64,000 bases of DNA from Halichondria panicea (GCF_963675165.1 NC_087387.1:4800990-4864989); one strand, 5' to 3'; positions 26,883-38,863 are shown, numbered from the stretch's first letter. Notes: a model not told the origin generated them from the letters alone. Translations and numbers: made by a program.

Positions 26883-27134
26883 TCGGTATCCGCTGTGAGC
26901 ATGGCATGTCGCGCGTGGAGATCAATCCTTCAACGTTCTTGGAGCAGACAGCAGAGCAGCAAATTGTTTCTACCACGTGGGTCTCGTGATAGTGAATGAC
27001 ATCATAGGCACGTTATGTTTCCGCTTGTGGTTTGTGGTCAAACAATTAACAAGATCACACACGTCGAAAAGGTCACATTTTCTGTACTGTCTACAAGATC
27101 AATAAAGTATAACATCCCAACCGTACCCAAAGCC
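26883..27134. promoter_or_regulatory. Compact divergent promoter region
   Basis: Only 252 bp separate the start codons of the homeobox gene (minus) and a small mitochondrial protein gene (plus). The spacer has a CACGTG E-box at 26974-26979 and a CRE-like TGACATCA near 26997. The bidirectional promoter is inferred from spacing. Confidence 0.4.
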
Positions 27135-27559
27135 ATGTTTCCCTGGAGCAGTGTCACAAGACAGGTTCTCTCGAGATCCTTGACTAGGAATGTCAATGTT
27201 GCCAGGAGCCAATCTACTGCTGTGATGGCAGCTCATGAGGTGAGTTTTATTCAAGCGACCTTTTCAATATCTCTAATCTATCTAGCCGGCTAAAACATCA
27301 ACTACTGTATACCTATTGTGTATTGTGTATAGTGTAGATTATTTTATCCAAAGGCAGTGTGTACAATAGTAGGTATTGTCGCCCCTTTTTAATCACCTGA
27401 GAACACGAGTTCAGGCTCATTCTTGTATCGGTACTGACACTCATCTCTCCCTTTCAGAACATGTTCAGTGCTCACGCGAAGCTGTTTTTCACCGGAGCCA
27501 TCATGTACACACCGGGAATCCTCATTATGGTCCTGAGACCAAAGCCAAAGGAAGAGTAA
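27135..27559 (+). CDS. Small mitochondrial membrane protein, possibly COX8-like
   Basis: Two exons (27135-27239 and 27458-27559) give 68 residues. The first ~35 residues are Arg/Ser-rich with no acidic residues (RQVLSRSLTRNVNVARSQST), a good matrix-targeting presequence. The second exon encodes one hydrophobic helix, LFFTGAIMYTPGILIMVL, and a basic tail ending KPKEE. Length and layout match the tiny nuclear-encoded respiratory subunits. The Pro-Gly after the first half of the helix recalls the PxG(W/Y) of COX subunit 8, and the protein resembles the gene at 62633-63112. The family is uncertain (COX8 or COX7C type). AATAAA follows 31 bp after the stop. Confidence 0.6.
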
Positions 27560-27589
27560 TTATACTGAAACACGGGAAGAACAATCTGT

Positions 27590-27595
27590 AATAAA
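27590..27595 (+). terminator. Polyadenylation signal
   Basis: AATAAA lies 31 bp downstream of the stop codon of the small mitochondrial protein gene. Confidence 0.55.
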
Positions 27596-27599
27596 ACAT

Positions 27600-28329
27600 A
27601 GGACTTTAGAGGTATCTTCATTATTTATCAATTGTGGCATTGTGTGCCTTTAGAAGTATCTTCATTATTTATATTATATTTATCAATTGTGGTTTTGCTT
27701 TGTGTGTATACGTTCAGAAACTCGTACCTAGCCATGCAGTTGCCTCAGAAATTCCACTTCAGCATATAATTATTATTGAGATATGTGACAGGAAAACTTT
27801 TTTTGTTACATTCGTAAGGCTTGAATAAGTTTGAGAAATTAAATCACTTGTAAACTATCGTAGGTGGTATAATTATGTGTGGCATGATTGTTTGCTTATC
27901 ATACTTGTGATCAATATGAATCCACTGAGATAATTATACGATTCTTCTAAGCTTTGTGAGGCACTGAATATAATTTTAGTAAGATTGTTCCCAAGTGAAA
28001 GTATAATAATATTATTAGCCAACCTGTTTAGTCTCGTAGTACATCCGTGAAATGCGTTGTGACTTTAAATGTACAATAACCATGCAGGCTATATTCAGTA
28101 GCATGTATAGCATAGCATAATCAGTACGTTAAACAAGATACCAAATTGGTGCACACATTACTATATTTGACTTGTCTACAGTTTCTACAAAGCATTCGTA
28201 AGACAAATAGTACAGTCTAACACTAAATATCCATACAAGTGCCATAGAAAAGGTCACACTTGACAGATGATTATATAAGAAGAAAACATTACAGTAAAGT
28301 AAAACTCAAGTTGAAAATAAAGATCAACC
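27600..28329. other. Intergenic spacer upstream of the GPCR
   Basis: No supported gene. A short direct duplication, AGAAGTATCTTCATTATTTA against AGAGGTATCTTCATTATTTA, lies at about 27609-27670. The sequence before 28330 should carry the GPCR promoter; no clear motif was recognised. Confidence 0.4.
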
Positions 28330-31041
28330 ATGATATCCATGGGAATTACTATGCTTAAAGCAGCAGTACTTCTATTGTCAATAGCGACGGTCAGTAGTAA
28401 CTCTTCGCTTGAAAGTCATGACTACAAGCACCAATTCAACAACGACAAATCACCAGAATCGATACTCTACACCAACACCCCCTCAGGCTCTCGTCGAATA
28501 AGAGGGATGCGAGAAACAAGACATGCTGATTTTGTTTTGGGAGGTCTATTTCCAGCTCACACTTATTCCAGGAATGGTGAAGTCTGTGGTGACCCTGCTC
28601 ATATACCTTTGGTGGATGCAATGCTCTTTGCACTGGATAACGTTAACTCAGATCCAAATATTTTACCAAATATCACACTTGGGTACGACATCAGAGACAC
28701 CTGCTTCATTGAGCGAATTGGTTTGGACGAAGCAGCTGACTTGATTCTCACGGGCACACAGCATAGAGTTGAGAAGTACACAGCTGCTGGTAACGAGCAG
28801 ATAGGAGGAAACAAGACGACATCACCCTTAACTATCGGCCTAATTGGAGCAGCATCAAGTTCTGTATCAATCCCCATTGCAAGCCTTGGTCGATTGTTTA
28901 ATATCCCACAGATCAGCTATGCCTCTCAATCCTCCATCCTTGATAATCACGACCGGTACAGCTATTTCTATAGAACTATGCCTTCAAACTCACTGGAAGT
29001 ACAAGTGATCGTTGATCTGCTTCAACATTTTGAATGGACATACATTTCTATTTTGTACTCCAGAAACAGTTATGGCCAGTCTGGATTCAACAATCTTCAC
29101 AACCTCGCTGCTAAAAATGGGATATGCATTGATCTACATGAAGGTATTGAAGAGGCATTCAGTGCAACGGATTACAGAACTTTAGCAGAGAAGCTATCAC
29201 AATCAGCAGCAAATGTAGTTGTGTTTTACATGAATGAGCAAGAAGCGTATCGTTTATTGGATCAGCTGGTAACTGTTGCATCAAACCGTCGCTTCATTTG
29301 GGTCGCCAGTGGTGCATGGTATTACATAGCTGATAGACTACCCCCTCATATTGTCTCAGGTCTATTCAGCACATTGCCTCTTTTTAAACATGACAATCAC
29401 TTCTACGATTACTACTATGATCTCTTCCCAAACAATAACGAGCGAAATCCATGGTTTCCCGATACCCAATCAATTTTCAAAGATGTAGCTGCTGCTAACT
29501 GTACGACTAATTGCACTGAAGACACTCCTAACCCATTTCACAGATTGAAGATTATAGACATTTACACATCTGCAGTTATAGACGCAGTGTATGCTTTTGC
29601 CCATGCTCTTGAGAAATACCTTGATGAGAATTGCGAAGAGCCTTTAGTGTGGAACAAAAATGCAAAGACGTGTAATGGCCAGAAGACACTATTTAGTGGT
29701 TCAGGTCTGCTCCAATACATTGATAAAGTCAATTTCACTAGTCTAACTGGAAACCATATTACGTTCAACAGTGAGGGAAATATTAACTGTGCGTATTCCA
29801 TAATCAACTATCAGTCGGAAATTGATCAAAACCAGTCCATCCATAAATTTACTACAATTGGAACATGGGAGAACGGTTCTTTGGCTTTCGATTCTAGTAC
29901 TCCAGCACAATTTGGTTTGGATAATAATGGACAACCAATGTTTTCATCAGTTCAATCTCAATGCCAAAGCTGTGCTCCTGGACAATATGTGAGGAAGATC
30001 AATGCCTCCTGCTGTGGTCTTTGTGATGACTGCCTTGGTCAGATGTTTTCAAATAACTCTGAGGCTGCTCGGTGTCTTAACTGCTCCATGTATGGTGAGA
30101 TGTGGGGGAACAACCCCATTACTGGTAGTACTAGTTGTGTTGAGATGCCCCAAATATATTTGCAATTCACCCATCCATTTGCTGTCGTAGTCGCAATAGG
30201 GTCACTGATTGGTCTAGTACTCCTAGTAACAGCTTTCATTCTCCTGGTAATTTACTGGAATTCTCCAGTTATTAGGTCCTCTAGTCGTGAGTCTGTTGTT
30301 CTTGTTCTATTCGGTGCTGGGAGTAGCTTTGGAGCTAGTTTCATATATCTTGCTCCCCCGTTCTTGCCAATTTGTGCTCTGCAGCGAGTCTCATTGTGGT
30401 TTTGTTTCTCTCTAATGAATGGATCCCTTTTAATCAAAATGATTAGAATCACTAGAATCTTTGTTTTCCAGAAATCGAAAATGAATCAACACAAGTGTGC
30501 TCAACCTTACCAACAAGTCATTTTCTCTATACTGCTAGTGGCAGTTCAAATGGTCATTGTACTATGCTCAATCTTATTTGAGCACCCGAGAGTTTCACAT
30601 GAGATGCTACAGAATAACCTGAACTTAGATTCCTCCCCAGAAATCTTGCTTACTTGTCAGCCTGAGCCTCTCGTGGGGTTCATTGTATCAGTTATGTACG
30701 AAGCTGGGCTCATTGTAGCTACTGTCATACTGGGTACGTTGACATTTAAAAGTCCTGCCAACTTTAACGAGTCCAAATCGGTCTGTGTCTCGGCGTATAT
30801 CCTTCTATCAATTTGGACGATGTTCTTTGTTTCATACTTCTTCACTGAGTCGGCACAAAACGTCCAGAATGCTTTCATTGGGTTCACCAACACTCTAGGA
30901 GCATACACTATACTGGGGAGCGTCGTGGGACCCAGACTATTTACTGTAATTTTCATGAAGAAAAGAAACTCCAACCGTTTCAGCAGACGAGAGAAACACA
31001 GTGCTGATAAGAAAAGTGACAATTTGCCACCAGCACCGTAA
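28330..31041 (+). CDS. Class C G-protein-coupled receptor, mGluR/CaSR-like, intronless
   Basis: A plasma-membrane receptor of 903 residues in a single open frame. A signal peptide covers about residues 1-25. A Venus-flytrap ligand domain follows (about 65-500), with the mGluR-like GLFPAH and GAASSSVSI...GRLFNIPQISYAS stretches. The NCD3G cysteine-rich linker occupies about 543-605 (CQSCAPGQY, CCGLCDDC). Seven hydrophobic segments span about 616-873, and a short basic tail ends the protein. The cysteine-rich linker separates it from GABA-B receptors, which lack it. Relative to vertebrate mGluRs, as recalled, the Thr after YAS is Gln and the Asp of the PSD motif is Asn (MPSNS), so glutamate binding is doubtful. 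The first Met is followed by others (MISMGITML); the start is not certain to a few codons. Lack of introns suggests retroposition or loss. Confidence 0.93.
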   Translation: MISMGITMLKAAVLLLSIATVSSNSSLESHDYKHQFNNDKSPESILYTNTPSGSRRIRGMRETRHADFVLGGLFPAHTYSRNGEVCGDPAHIPLVDAMLFALDNVNSDPNILPNITLGYDIRDTCFIERIGLDEAADLILTGTQHRVEKYTAAGNEQIGGNKTTSPLTIGLIGAASSSVSIPIASLGRLFNIPQISYASQSSILDNHDRYSYFYRTMPSNSLEVQVIVDLLQHFEWTYISILYSRNSYGQSGFNNLHNLAAKNGICIDLHEGIEEAFSATDYRTLAEKLSQSAANVVVFYMNEQEAYRLLDQLVTVASNRRFIWVASGAWYYIADRLPPHIVSGLFSTLPLFKHDNHFYDYYYDLFPNNNERNPWFPDTQSIFKDVAAANCTTNCTEDTPNPFHRLKIIDIYTSAVIDAVYAFAHALEKYLDENCEEPLVWNKNAKTCNGQKTLFSGSGLLQYIDKVNFTSLTGNHITFNSEGNINCAYSIINYQSEIDQNQSIHKFTTIGTWENGSLAFDSSTPAQFGLDNNGQPMFSSVQSQCQSCAPGQYVRKINASCCGLCDDCLGQMFSNNSEAARCLNCSMYGEMWGNNPITGSTSCVEMPQIYLQFTHPFAVVVAIGSLIGLVLLVTAFILLVIYWNSPVIRSSSRESVVLVLFGAGSSFGASFIYLAPPFLPICALQRVSLWFCFSLMNGSLLIKMIRITRIFVFQKSKMNQHKCAQPYQQVIFSILLVAVQMVIVLCSILFEHPRVSHEMLQNNLNLDSSPEILLTCQPEPLVGFIVSVMYEAGLIVATVILGTLTFKSPANFNESKSVCVSAYILLSIWTMFFVSYFFTESAQNVQNAFIGFTNTLGAYTILGSVVGPRLFTVIFMKKRNSNRFSRREKHSADKKSDNLPPAP

Positions 31042-31683
31042 AAACACAATGTCTTGAAATGAGCTGCTTGACAATTTCATGTTAATTTTTTTCAGTTTGA
31101 ATAGCGCTGTTCCCATAATTGCATGTGTGTATGTATCGTCACTCTCATAACATTATCAATGCTGTATCTGCACTCCCCTGATATAGTTTCTATTGTCGTA
31201 CGTATACATTGTACATGTACAGTAACACTAGTACTGGATAACATTTTCAATACACAGTTAAAAGAGTCTGGAGTACGGTCCAACTTGAAATCCGAAACCT
31301 TCCATGAAATCTCGAACGCTTTATAACGAAACCTGTGAAATCTCAAATGAAATCTTATAGACACTACACCTTTTTTAAAGAAAAAAGGGTGTGACTAGAG
31401 AAACATGCACATTAACGTCATACTGAAAGCTACATATTGCATGATGAGTCTGTGTTCAGATATTACACTTGTCTTACACTATTGCATGTGATAACACCAT
31501 CAGTTTACTTATACATGGTAGTTTTGCAACAGCATAGTCATGTCAAATAGCTGTGGTTGGGAATGGGGATTGTGGGGGTGGTTAATGATAATCATGACTG
31601 CATAAGATACACCCCCTCATGTGCACCAGATCTAGATCCTAAAATTATATTAATTTTGTGCACACTGTAAAGATCTACTTGCA
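31042..31683. other. Intergenic spacer
   Basis: No supported gene. The segmental duplication begins at about 31611; left of that the sequence is single-copy in the window. Confidence 0.45.
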
Positions 31684-34653
31684 ATGGGCAACAGACTGAT
31701 CACTGCTCCCGAGCTAGAGCAGTTTACAGTCACTACAGTTCACTTGACTGGACGTGTACTAGGAGCAGGTGCTTATGGCAGTGTGGTGGAGGTGGAGATA
31801 CCTGGAGCAAAGGTGGCTGCCAAGAAATTGCATCAACAACTTGTCAACCTAGGCTCTCCACTGCAGGTATATTTCATTTCATAAAGTTATATAGTTTAGC
31901 AATCAGTTAATTTATTTTCCTAAAGGTTGAGAAATGGGTGACTGATTTTGTGGAAGAGTGTAAGCTGATGAGCCAGCTCCGTCACCCTCATATAGTACAG
32001 TTCCTGGGGGTGTGCTATCTTCCTGGATCTCAACTCCCCGTCCTACTGATGGAGAAGTTACAAACCAGCCTCGACAACCTTCTGGAAACCAGCCCCAACA
32101 TTCCTATTGACCTCAAAGTGCACCTTCTGACGGGGACTGGCCGAGGGGTGGTCTATCTGCACAGCCGCACTCCACCCATTGCCCATCGTGATCTGACAGC
32201 CAGAAACATTCTAGTTGATGACAGTCTCAATGCAAAAATAGCAGATTTGGGCGTTTCAAAGATTGTGAACATTCAGCCTGGCCAACTAGCTGCTACGATG
32301 ACGCAAGCCCCAGGTAATAATCTGTACATGCCACCAGAGGCAATCCAAGAGGAAGGAGCTGCACGATACAATACAGCCATAGACATCTTCTCCTTTGGTG
32401 TGGTATCTCTGTTCACACTGACACAAACCTTCCCTAAAGACCTCAAACCTGCAACATATCATGATCCCGTTGTAAAAATGATTGTTGGCCGATCAGAAAT
32501 CGAACGCCGTGAAAATTACATCGTGCCTATGAAAGCAGCTCTTGGTGCGACCCACCCCCTAGTCCAGTTGACCCTCGATTGTCTGGAGTACCTTCCTGAA
32601 AATCGACCATCTGCTGCAGTGGTGTTGAGACGATTGGAGGAGGTTGGAACAACACTCCCTCGGAACTTCACTCAAAGCAAGCTGGAACTGGTTCAGCAAA
32701 ACAGTGAGCTTCAAGATGTGAATGATCACCTGAAACGACAAAGCACTGGCAATGAACGAGAACTGAAACAACGAAATGAAGCACAGATACAAATCATTGA
32801 GCAATTACAATCGACGAATGACCATCTCGACTCTGAAACAAAGGAGCAAGCGCAATTGATCACTGCCTTACAAGAACAACTCCGAGTCCGATACAAGGAG
32901 ACACAAGCAAATAAAACCACAACTCCGAAAGAGACCATCCAACAACGGGAGAAAGCGGTTAACAAACCTCGACAATTAGAAAGTAAAGGGACTCAACCAG
33001 CAACCTCACCAAGACACAAGGTAAATTAACAAGTAATTATGTAATTAACAATGTTTAGGCCAAGCAAAGTCAATTTGTAGTTTCTCAGGCTATTATTCCT
33101 AAAATAGCAAGGCATTTATTAATGATAATGATTTCATATAATTTTAATTGAAAACACACCCCTAACTTCCTCAATAAGCGGAAGTGCATAATTTTTACTT
33201 ATTAATTTTAGTCATAATTATATTCATAACCAAAAAACCATACAAATTTATCCTTTTCTTTTTTTTAGTGCCTTTAATTTGAGGTCACGTGATATTTAAC
33301 GTAAAGCTGCCAATTTCCAAGCGTGAGGGCCTGAGAAACTACAAATTGACTTTGCATGGCCTTATTACCTCAGTCTACAGTGCATGCATGCATGGTTGAG
33401 TGTCTATAGAATGTTACAATGTTCTTGAATTACATGATAATCCCAAGAGAGCACATGAATGTGATGATGTGTGTGTATATGGTGATGTCTCAGGATGTTA
33501 CCTCACAACCACAGTGACAACAGATGACTTGGCTGTATAATATGATTCAATATGACGTCGTAATGATGCCTATCACAAACATGTGAAATGAATCCATAAC
33601 TATAATTGGTTTATAAGCACAAAAGCAAGCATAAACAATCTCTGCACTGCTCTCTTAATATTATTGTGATGACTTTAAACTTCCTTTTTTATATAGGGTT
33701 CTCCACCAGCAGTGCTATCAACTCTCATCTGGAAGAAATGCAAAAATTCTCCGCAAGTGGTCAGTACACGATTTGTTGCCAACAACAACAAGCTGTACAC
33801 TATAGGCAAGATAGGTGACCCCCAGGCTCTGCACGAGTACGCACCTGATCAAGATGAATGGATTGCACTTCTCAGCCCCCCCATTGAAAATTTCACCATA
33901 GCAACCCTGAAGGGCACTTTACTAGCAGTGCCAGTACTAGACATTTCGTGTACCGAGGCTGATTCAGAAGCTTCTATCTTCAAATTGGTTGAATATGATC
34001 ATGAAGAGCTATCATTCAAAAGGCATCAATGGATTTTGTCTGACTTCACTTTGCCACGAAATGCAACCCAATCACATCCTGCTATAGTGGAATACAGTAA
34101 CTACCTTATCGTTGCTTGTGGGCAAACAGATGACCCCTTTGCTATTCATGCTAGTATTGAGGACGTCTATAGCCACTCCAACATTAAACTATGGATTCTT
34201 CAGGCTACGAATAACACATGGATTAGTACTACATGCCCAATTCTAGGCTCTAATTTCAGCACAATGCTAATTGTTTGCGACCATCTGTATGTAGTAGGAA
34301 TCGATCGGGAGGTATTTAAAGCACACGTACCTTCTCTTATATCGCGATCTGTTTCTCATGGGAAACGTATGTGGGAAAAGGTCCCAAGTATGCCAAGTTT
34401 TATGTCGTCTCTTGTAACCGTTGGCAACAGCGTGTTGGCTGTGGGGGGCACTAAAGATGTTGAGTTTGGATGGGGGGGTATTCCTGCTACTAGTATTCAT
34501 TCGTATGACCCAGCCTTGAAACGATGGACGAAGAGAGGCATCCTTCCTGAAAAAATTTACCACTACTCTTGTATCAAACTATCCGGCAAATTGTATGTAT
34601 TTGGTTTAGCTTCTGACGCACAAACCACTGTGATGTATCAGAGTATTCTGTGA
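31684..34653 (+). CDS. Protein kinase-coiled coil-kelch protein, copy A
   Basis: A predicted cytosolic signalling kinase. Three exons (31684-31866, 31926-33020, 33697-34653) give 744 codons. The kinase domain spans about residues 17-300: glycine loop GAGAYGSV, ATP-binding Lys in VAAKKLH, the alpha-C Glu in EECKLMSQL, HRDLTARN, the metal-binding Asp in a DLG (not DFG) motif, and MPPEAI. All catalytic residues are present. HRDLxARN is tyrosine-kinase style, but the domain could equally be TKL, so specificity is open. Residues about 310-400 are a Gln/Glu-rich coiled coil. Exon 3 encodes a beta-propeller-like region with kelch features (LYTIGKIGD, LYVVG, NSVLAVGGTKD, KLYVFGLAS). The gene is convergent with the receptor pseudogene 550 bp downstream. 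Its N-terminus is MGNRL, where copy B has MDRL. No function is known; the domain order is typical of sponge-expanded kinases. Confidence 0.85.
33056..33365. mobile_element. MITE in intron 2 of kinase copy A
   Basis: AGGCCAAGCAAAGTCAATTT at the left pairs with its inverted relative at the right end (AAATTGACTTTGCATGGCCT). Arms are about 34 bp with two mismatches. It is absent from copy B, so it inserted after the duplication or was lost from B. The target duplication was not resolved. Confidence 0.65.
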
Positions 34654-35203
34654 AACATTAACATCATTTTATTACTTATAATAGCTGCATATAATTATAC
34701 CAATTTGTCAATGATCTTAAAACGTTTCACTGTAAACTGCATACTGCACGAAAATAATAGCTGAAACAGCTTGTTATAAAGACGGCTTTCCCCTTAATTA
34801 ATGGCAGTATAATTTATACTGTAATAACCCCGATCAAAGAGACCATTCGTGCCTCCCTTAAAGAACATTATTTGTGCCGACCATAAGTCCCAAAATGCAC
34901 TACCGGCGATATCAAAACACTGAAACTGTTAGTTTAACTGTCGATTCATTACTATAAGTGACACATGTGTTTTTCTAATTATGTGTCAGACTATTTCGTG
35001 AAATTTTTATCCTGGACTGACATAATATTGACCATACTAAAAAAATTATCTTTAACACTGATCCTCATTTAATTTGGTTATGTGAGATGAAACAGTTTGA
35101 CAAAAAATAGTTATAACGTTTTACTGTCAGTGGTAAGCATTACTCTTTTGCATTTGATAATTTTCAGCCTGATAGAACAAATTAATAGTAAACTAAACAA
35201 CTT
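34654..35203. other. Convergent 3' spacer, copy A
   Basis: AT-rich 3' flanks of the kinase and receptor genes. Largely shared with copy B (52167-52523), which is shorter by a block corresponding to about 34870-35050. No gene seen. Confidence 0.5.
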
Positions 35204-38200
35204 CTAGTAATTGAATTCAATGTCTGCTACTCCTTGATTGTGCATGATAGTGTCACCACCCTGAAGGGGTGTGGTCATCTGGGAGTACGAGCTCCTGAGG
35301 GCAGGGGTGGTGAAGTCGTTGCTAGAAGTAAACGTAGAGAACTCAGAGCCTTGAGCTAAATCGGGAACGTAGGTAGGTTTGATTCGCTTTTGTCTCTGAG
35401 CGGAGGTCTCTTGGAAGGAGAGAGCATCATTACTGGCTGAGGCACCCTCCACAAAACCAGGGGGACTGCATGGTGCATCGGTGGTAGAAATGATTAATAA
35501 AGGTAATGTGCATGCATGTCTATATACACAAATTAAGTAACATCTTCATGGAAGAGCAAGAGATGTGTCATCATACATACACATAATAGTGTATGTGTAT
35601 ATGCCCATGCAATGATTAGGTTATTAATTCATTATGGCACTGTGGCTACTTAACAACGTCTGAGGGTGCCTATTCAGAAAAAAGTTACAGTAACAACTTA
35701 CCGTGTCTTGCTGATCCTGGATATCCTGACGATAAACACACAACAAATTATGAGCAGGGTGAGAATGAGTAACAAGGCAACACCACCTCCCACCGCTGAC
35801 ACGGCGATAATCTCTATCATACTTAATTGAACCCTCAGATTCACCACTAGGCGTTTGTTCAGTTGCTTGTGTACCTGTGGTTGGTCTAGTCCCATTGTCT
35901 GACGGGTTCATACAGTCACTCTGAATATCAAATTCAACTTCACAATACGAAGCAATTCTTATTCTCACTGATTGTACTACAAGTGAGGGACTAGTGGAGA
36001 TCCAGTCTTGTAGAATAGCAATAAGTTGAGTACAGTTTTCACCGTTAGTGACATCAAGTGTTGCTCTGTAAACGGCTACATTGCTTGTGGTGCAGTCGAG
36101 TTGGGCGTTAGTGATTTGAGAGGATAGTAGCATACAGTCGTCTCCACACTCATTATTGACGGTGGTTAGAACGCCAGCTGTTAGGTCTGATATTTTGGCT
36201 TGTGGTTCGGCAGTCTCTGTGTGTGTGTGTGGGTGTGTGTGAAAGTGTCGTACTTTAATAGCGCGAAGTACCCCAGGGGCGGATCCAGGGGGTGGTTTTG
36301 AGGGGCTGAAGCCCCCCCCTTTTGAAAAAACTACCTATGTATTGCTAGTCTGAGGTTACAACAATTTTGCCACCAACCTTGTTACTTATACATCTGCATG
36401 TAGACTCACTGACTTAAGAGATGCTAGACAATAGCCAGGCCAGGTCTAGCTACTAAGAGTATAAAAGATCTAGGCTACCTAGCTTGACCTAGCCATCTCT
36501 CCTACATCTATGACCTAGCTAGCTAGACTTACGTACTAATTTATAGGTCAACTATTGTTGTTGCTGAGTCAGCTCCTTGTGGAAGGAGGCTATTGTGCAT
36601 GCTGCTGAGCTGCAACACATGGAGCAGATCTCAGACTGTTTCAGCTAGTTGCAAGGAAGCAGCCTTACCTCCTCTCACTCTCAGTGCAGTCTGAGTATAG
36701 GCATTGTGATTCTTTCATGTACCAAGAGTGCATGAATGTGCATGTAACATACAGTATACAATCCTTTGTTGATGAGAACGAGTTTTTTGTATTAACTTTT
36801 TCGTATTCAGTATTCACTTATTAATATGAAAGTTCCAAGGTCAAATTGTGAGCAAAAAGCAAAAAGCAAAAAAGCAAAAAAGTTCACCTCCGGTGAGGCG
36901 GGAGGGGAATGCTCCCCCTCCCGTACCCACCCCCTAGGTGGCTCTGCCACCCTCGTACGGGGCTTCGCCCCTTTCTACTAGCCCCCCCTTTCATTTTTCC
37001 TGGATCCGCCCCTGTACCCCCATGCACACTAGGCAGATAATTATATTTGATTAATGATAAGCAATGCAAAAGAAACCTACAAACCACTGTGAACATGTAA
37101 CAATGCTCTCCAATACCAGCTGGAAGTCGCTTGAGCATGGAGGAGCTGATAAATAAGAAATAAGCACATTAGCCGTGTATCAAACAATTATTTTTGTACA
37201 GTGTAGGTTACGTATAGCGTTGACGTTTATATTTATAGGATACATACATTGTTCAATACACGACCAATGCATTTTATTCTCCTTACCTTCGCAGGAAAAG
37301 CCATCCCCCTCGAAGCCAGGTCTGCATACACATGTGAAGCTGCCCTCCGTGTCTGTACAGATAGCTCTCTGGTGGCAACTGTGACTAGCCTCTGAGCACT
37401 CATCAATGTCTGTAGTGAAAACAGAGAAGATAAGTGTGGCAATGAAGGGTAGTCTCAGTAGCATGATACTAGCAGGCCATCTCTTTTAAAGCTATGCATG
37501 CACTAGCTGTTGGTCTGCCAAAAAGTGACTAACAAAAACAGATTTCACTGTACAAACAGATTTCACTGAACAATGTTGCAGTACAAATCAGTTACTTTGA
37601 CAGTCCAATCCTCCTCCCTTGTAGCCTGGTCTGCAGACACATGAGTGACCCCCCTCAGTATTGATACAGTTAGCATTCTCATCGCAATTGCCGCTGCCAC
37701 GAGCACACTCATCAACATCTGCATGACAGAGTTACAAACAATCATAGCTAGCTACGTAAAAGATATGGTTATAGAAAGATCAACTGTCAAAAATGTGATA
37801 AAGAATGGTCTACACAGTTAAATGCTCCTTCCCTTTATGTGCTCCTGCTTTAACTGATACCAACACTTACAGCTACTATGTGAAACTCACCAACACAGGT
37901 CAATCCGTCTCCTTGGAATCCCCTCAGGCACTCACAGCCATACTGTAACTTGCCCACTCGTACACAGCTGGCCCGAGGATGACACTCATCACACACCGCA
38001 AACACGTCTGTAAACAAAACAGTCATCTTATACAATTAGCTATATAGTAACACTTTTTTATGATGTATGTATAATTATATAGAGCGATCGAAACCTTCTG
38101 GTTATAAACAATCTTTGCTATGATACCTACCTTATGTATAGCGGGTGATTTTGTATTACTTTCGTATAGTTATAATAGTAACGTAGAACCTATTGTGGTA

Positions 38201-38490
38201 GAATAATTTCGCAGTTTTAATATTCGGATGATGCACTGTACTATATACAATACGAAAATACAAAATTTACTGTGCTCTTTCAGTCAATGACCAAACTCAC
38301 TCTGGCAGGTTGGCTGACTACTGGTCCACAATCCGACTGAGTTGCAAGTTCTGTTCACCTCACCGACCAAGTTAAACCCGGTGTCACACTGGTAACTCAC
38401 TGTCCCCAATTTGTATACCGTTCAGGAAAATCTGACCATTCATCGGACTCTCCAGCGAAACACACTCCTCATGCATTTGATGCTACATCG
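35204..38490 (-). pseudogene. CCP/EGF transmembrane receptor pseudogene, copy A (5'-truncated)
   Basis: Corresponds to exons 15 and 17-22 of the receptor at 52524-62327. Present are the cytoplasmic exon (35465-35204), the stalk-membrane exon (about 36216-35702), the small exon ending at 37145, three EGF exons (about 37287-37411, 37600-37720, 37890-38010) and a CCP exon (about 38306-38480). Damage: a 2-bp deletion in the CCP exon (near 38401), a 2-bp deletion just before the membrane helix (near 35841), loss of the next CCP exon, and no exons homologous to 1-14. An in-frame 9-bp deletion also exists in the stalk. The duplication boundary at 38550 falls just beyond the CCP exon, so the copy was probably born truncated. 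The cytoplasmic tail sequence is still intact, including both tyrosine motifs. Confidence 0.82.
36275..37013. mobile_element. 739-bp hAT-like non-autonomous element in the receptor pseudogene
   Basis: Termini AGGGGCGGATCCAGG are inverted at the two ends. They are flanked by GTACCCC (36268-36274 and 37014-37020), and copy B carries the empty site once. The overlap with the empty site is 7 bp under this choice of ends; hAT elements usually make 8, so the exact terminus is uncertain. Near the right end, an (AGCAAAAA)n tract (36850-36881) is followed by three GC-rich hairpins (36889-36972). Non-coding. Confidence 0.8.
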
Positions 38491-38670
38491 TAGAATGCGA
38501 ATAAGAATGCCGTTTATTAAATGTTCGCTTCCTACACTACCTGTATATGCTAGACAATGCTTCTTAATTAAATTGACGATTCGTGACATTCAATCATTAC
38601 CTAGATTTAACAATTCCTTTTTCCCATGTGCTGTTTCAACAATTATTACTCAAAAGCCTTACCTATGAAT

Positions 38671-38863
38671 TAGCCTCGATCCCAAGACAATTAAAAAGGC
38701 CTTGGATTCGAGGCTAATAGTGCGTAGCGAGGTTGCACTCCAGTGTATTTAATAATGATGTCATTGGAATGGCAGCCATTTTGAGGTACCAGCAGCAGAC
38801 TTTTACGTACAAGGAGGCGACCTAGCGTTCAATTAGAGACGGATCGGCCTGGGATCGAGGCTA
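38671..38863. mobile_element. TAGCCTCGA-family element, short composite
   Basis: Begins TAGCCTCGATCCCAAG and ends GGGATCGAGGCTA. A second right-type end, TTGGATTCGAGGCTA, occurs at 38702-38716, so it may be a 46-bp palindromic miniature joined to a longer copy. No clear target duplication was found, unlike the other family members. Confidence 0.55.

Larger units (their letters stand above)
31611..38550 (+). repeat. Segmental duplication, copy A
   Basis: Nearly colinear with 48384-55556 in direct orientation, from CCCCTCATGTGCACCAGAT to about CTACCTGTATA. It contains a kinase-kelch gene (plus) and a receptor pseudogene (minus). Relative to copy B it has a MITE in the kinase intron (33056-33365) and a 739-bp hAT-like insertion (36275-37013). 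It lacks one CCP exon (B 54895-55071) and the 1.1-kb element of B intron 2. Coding exons differ by scattered substitutions and small indels, so the duplication is not brand new. Confidence 0.92.
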
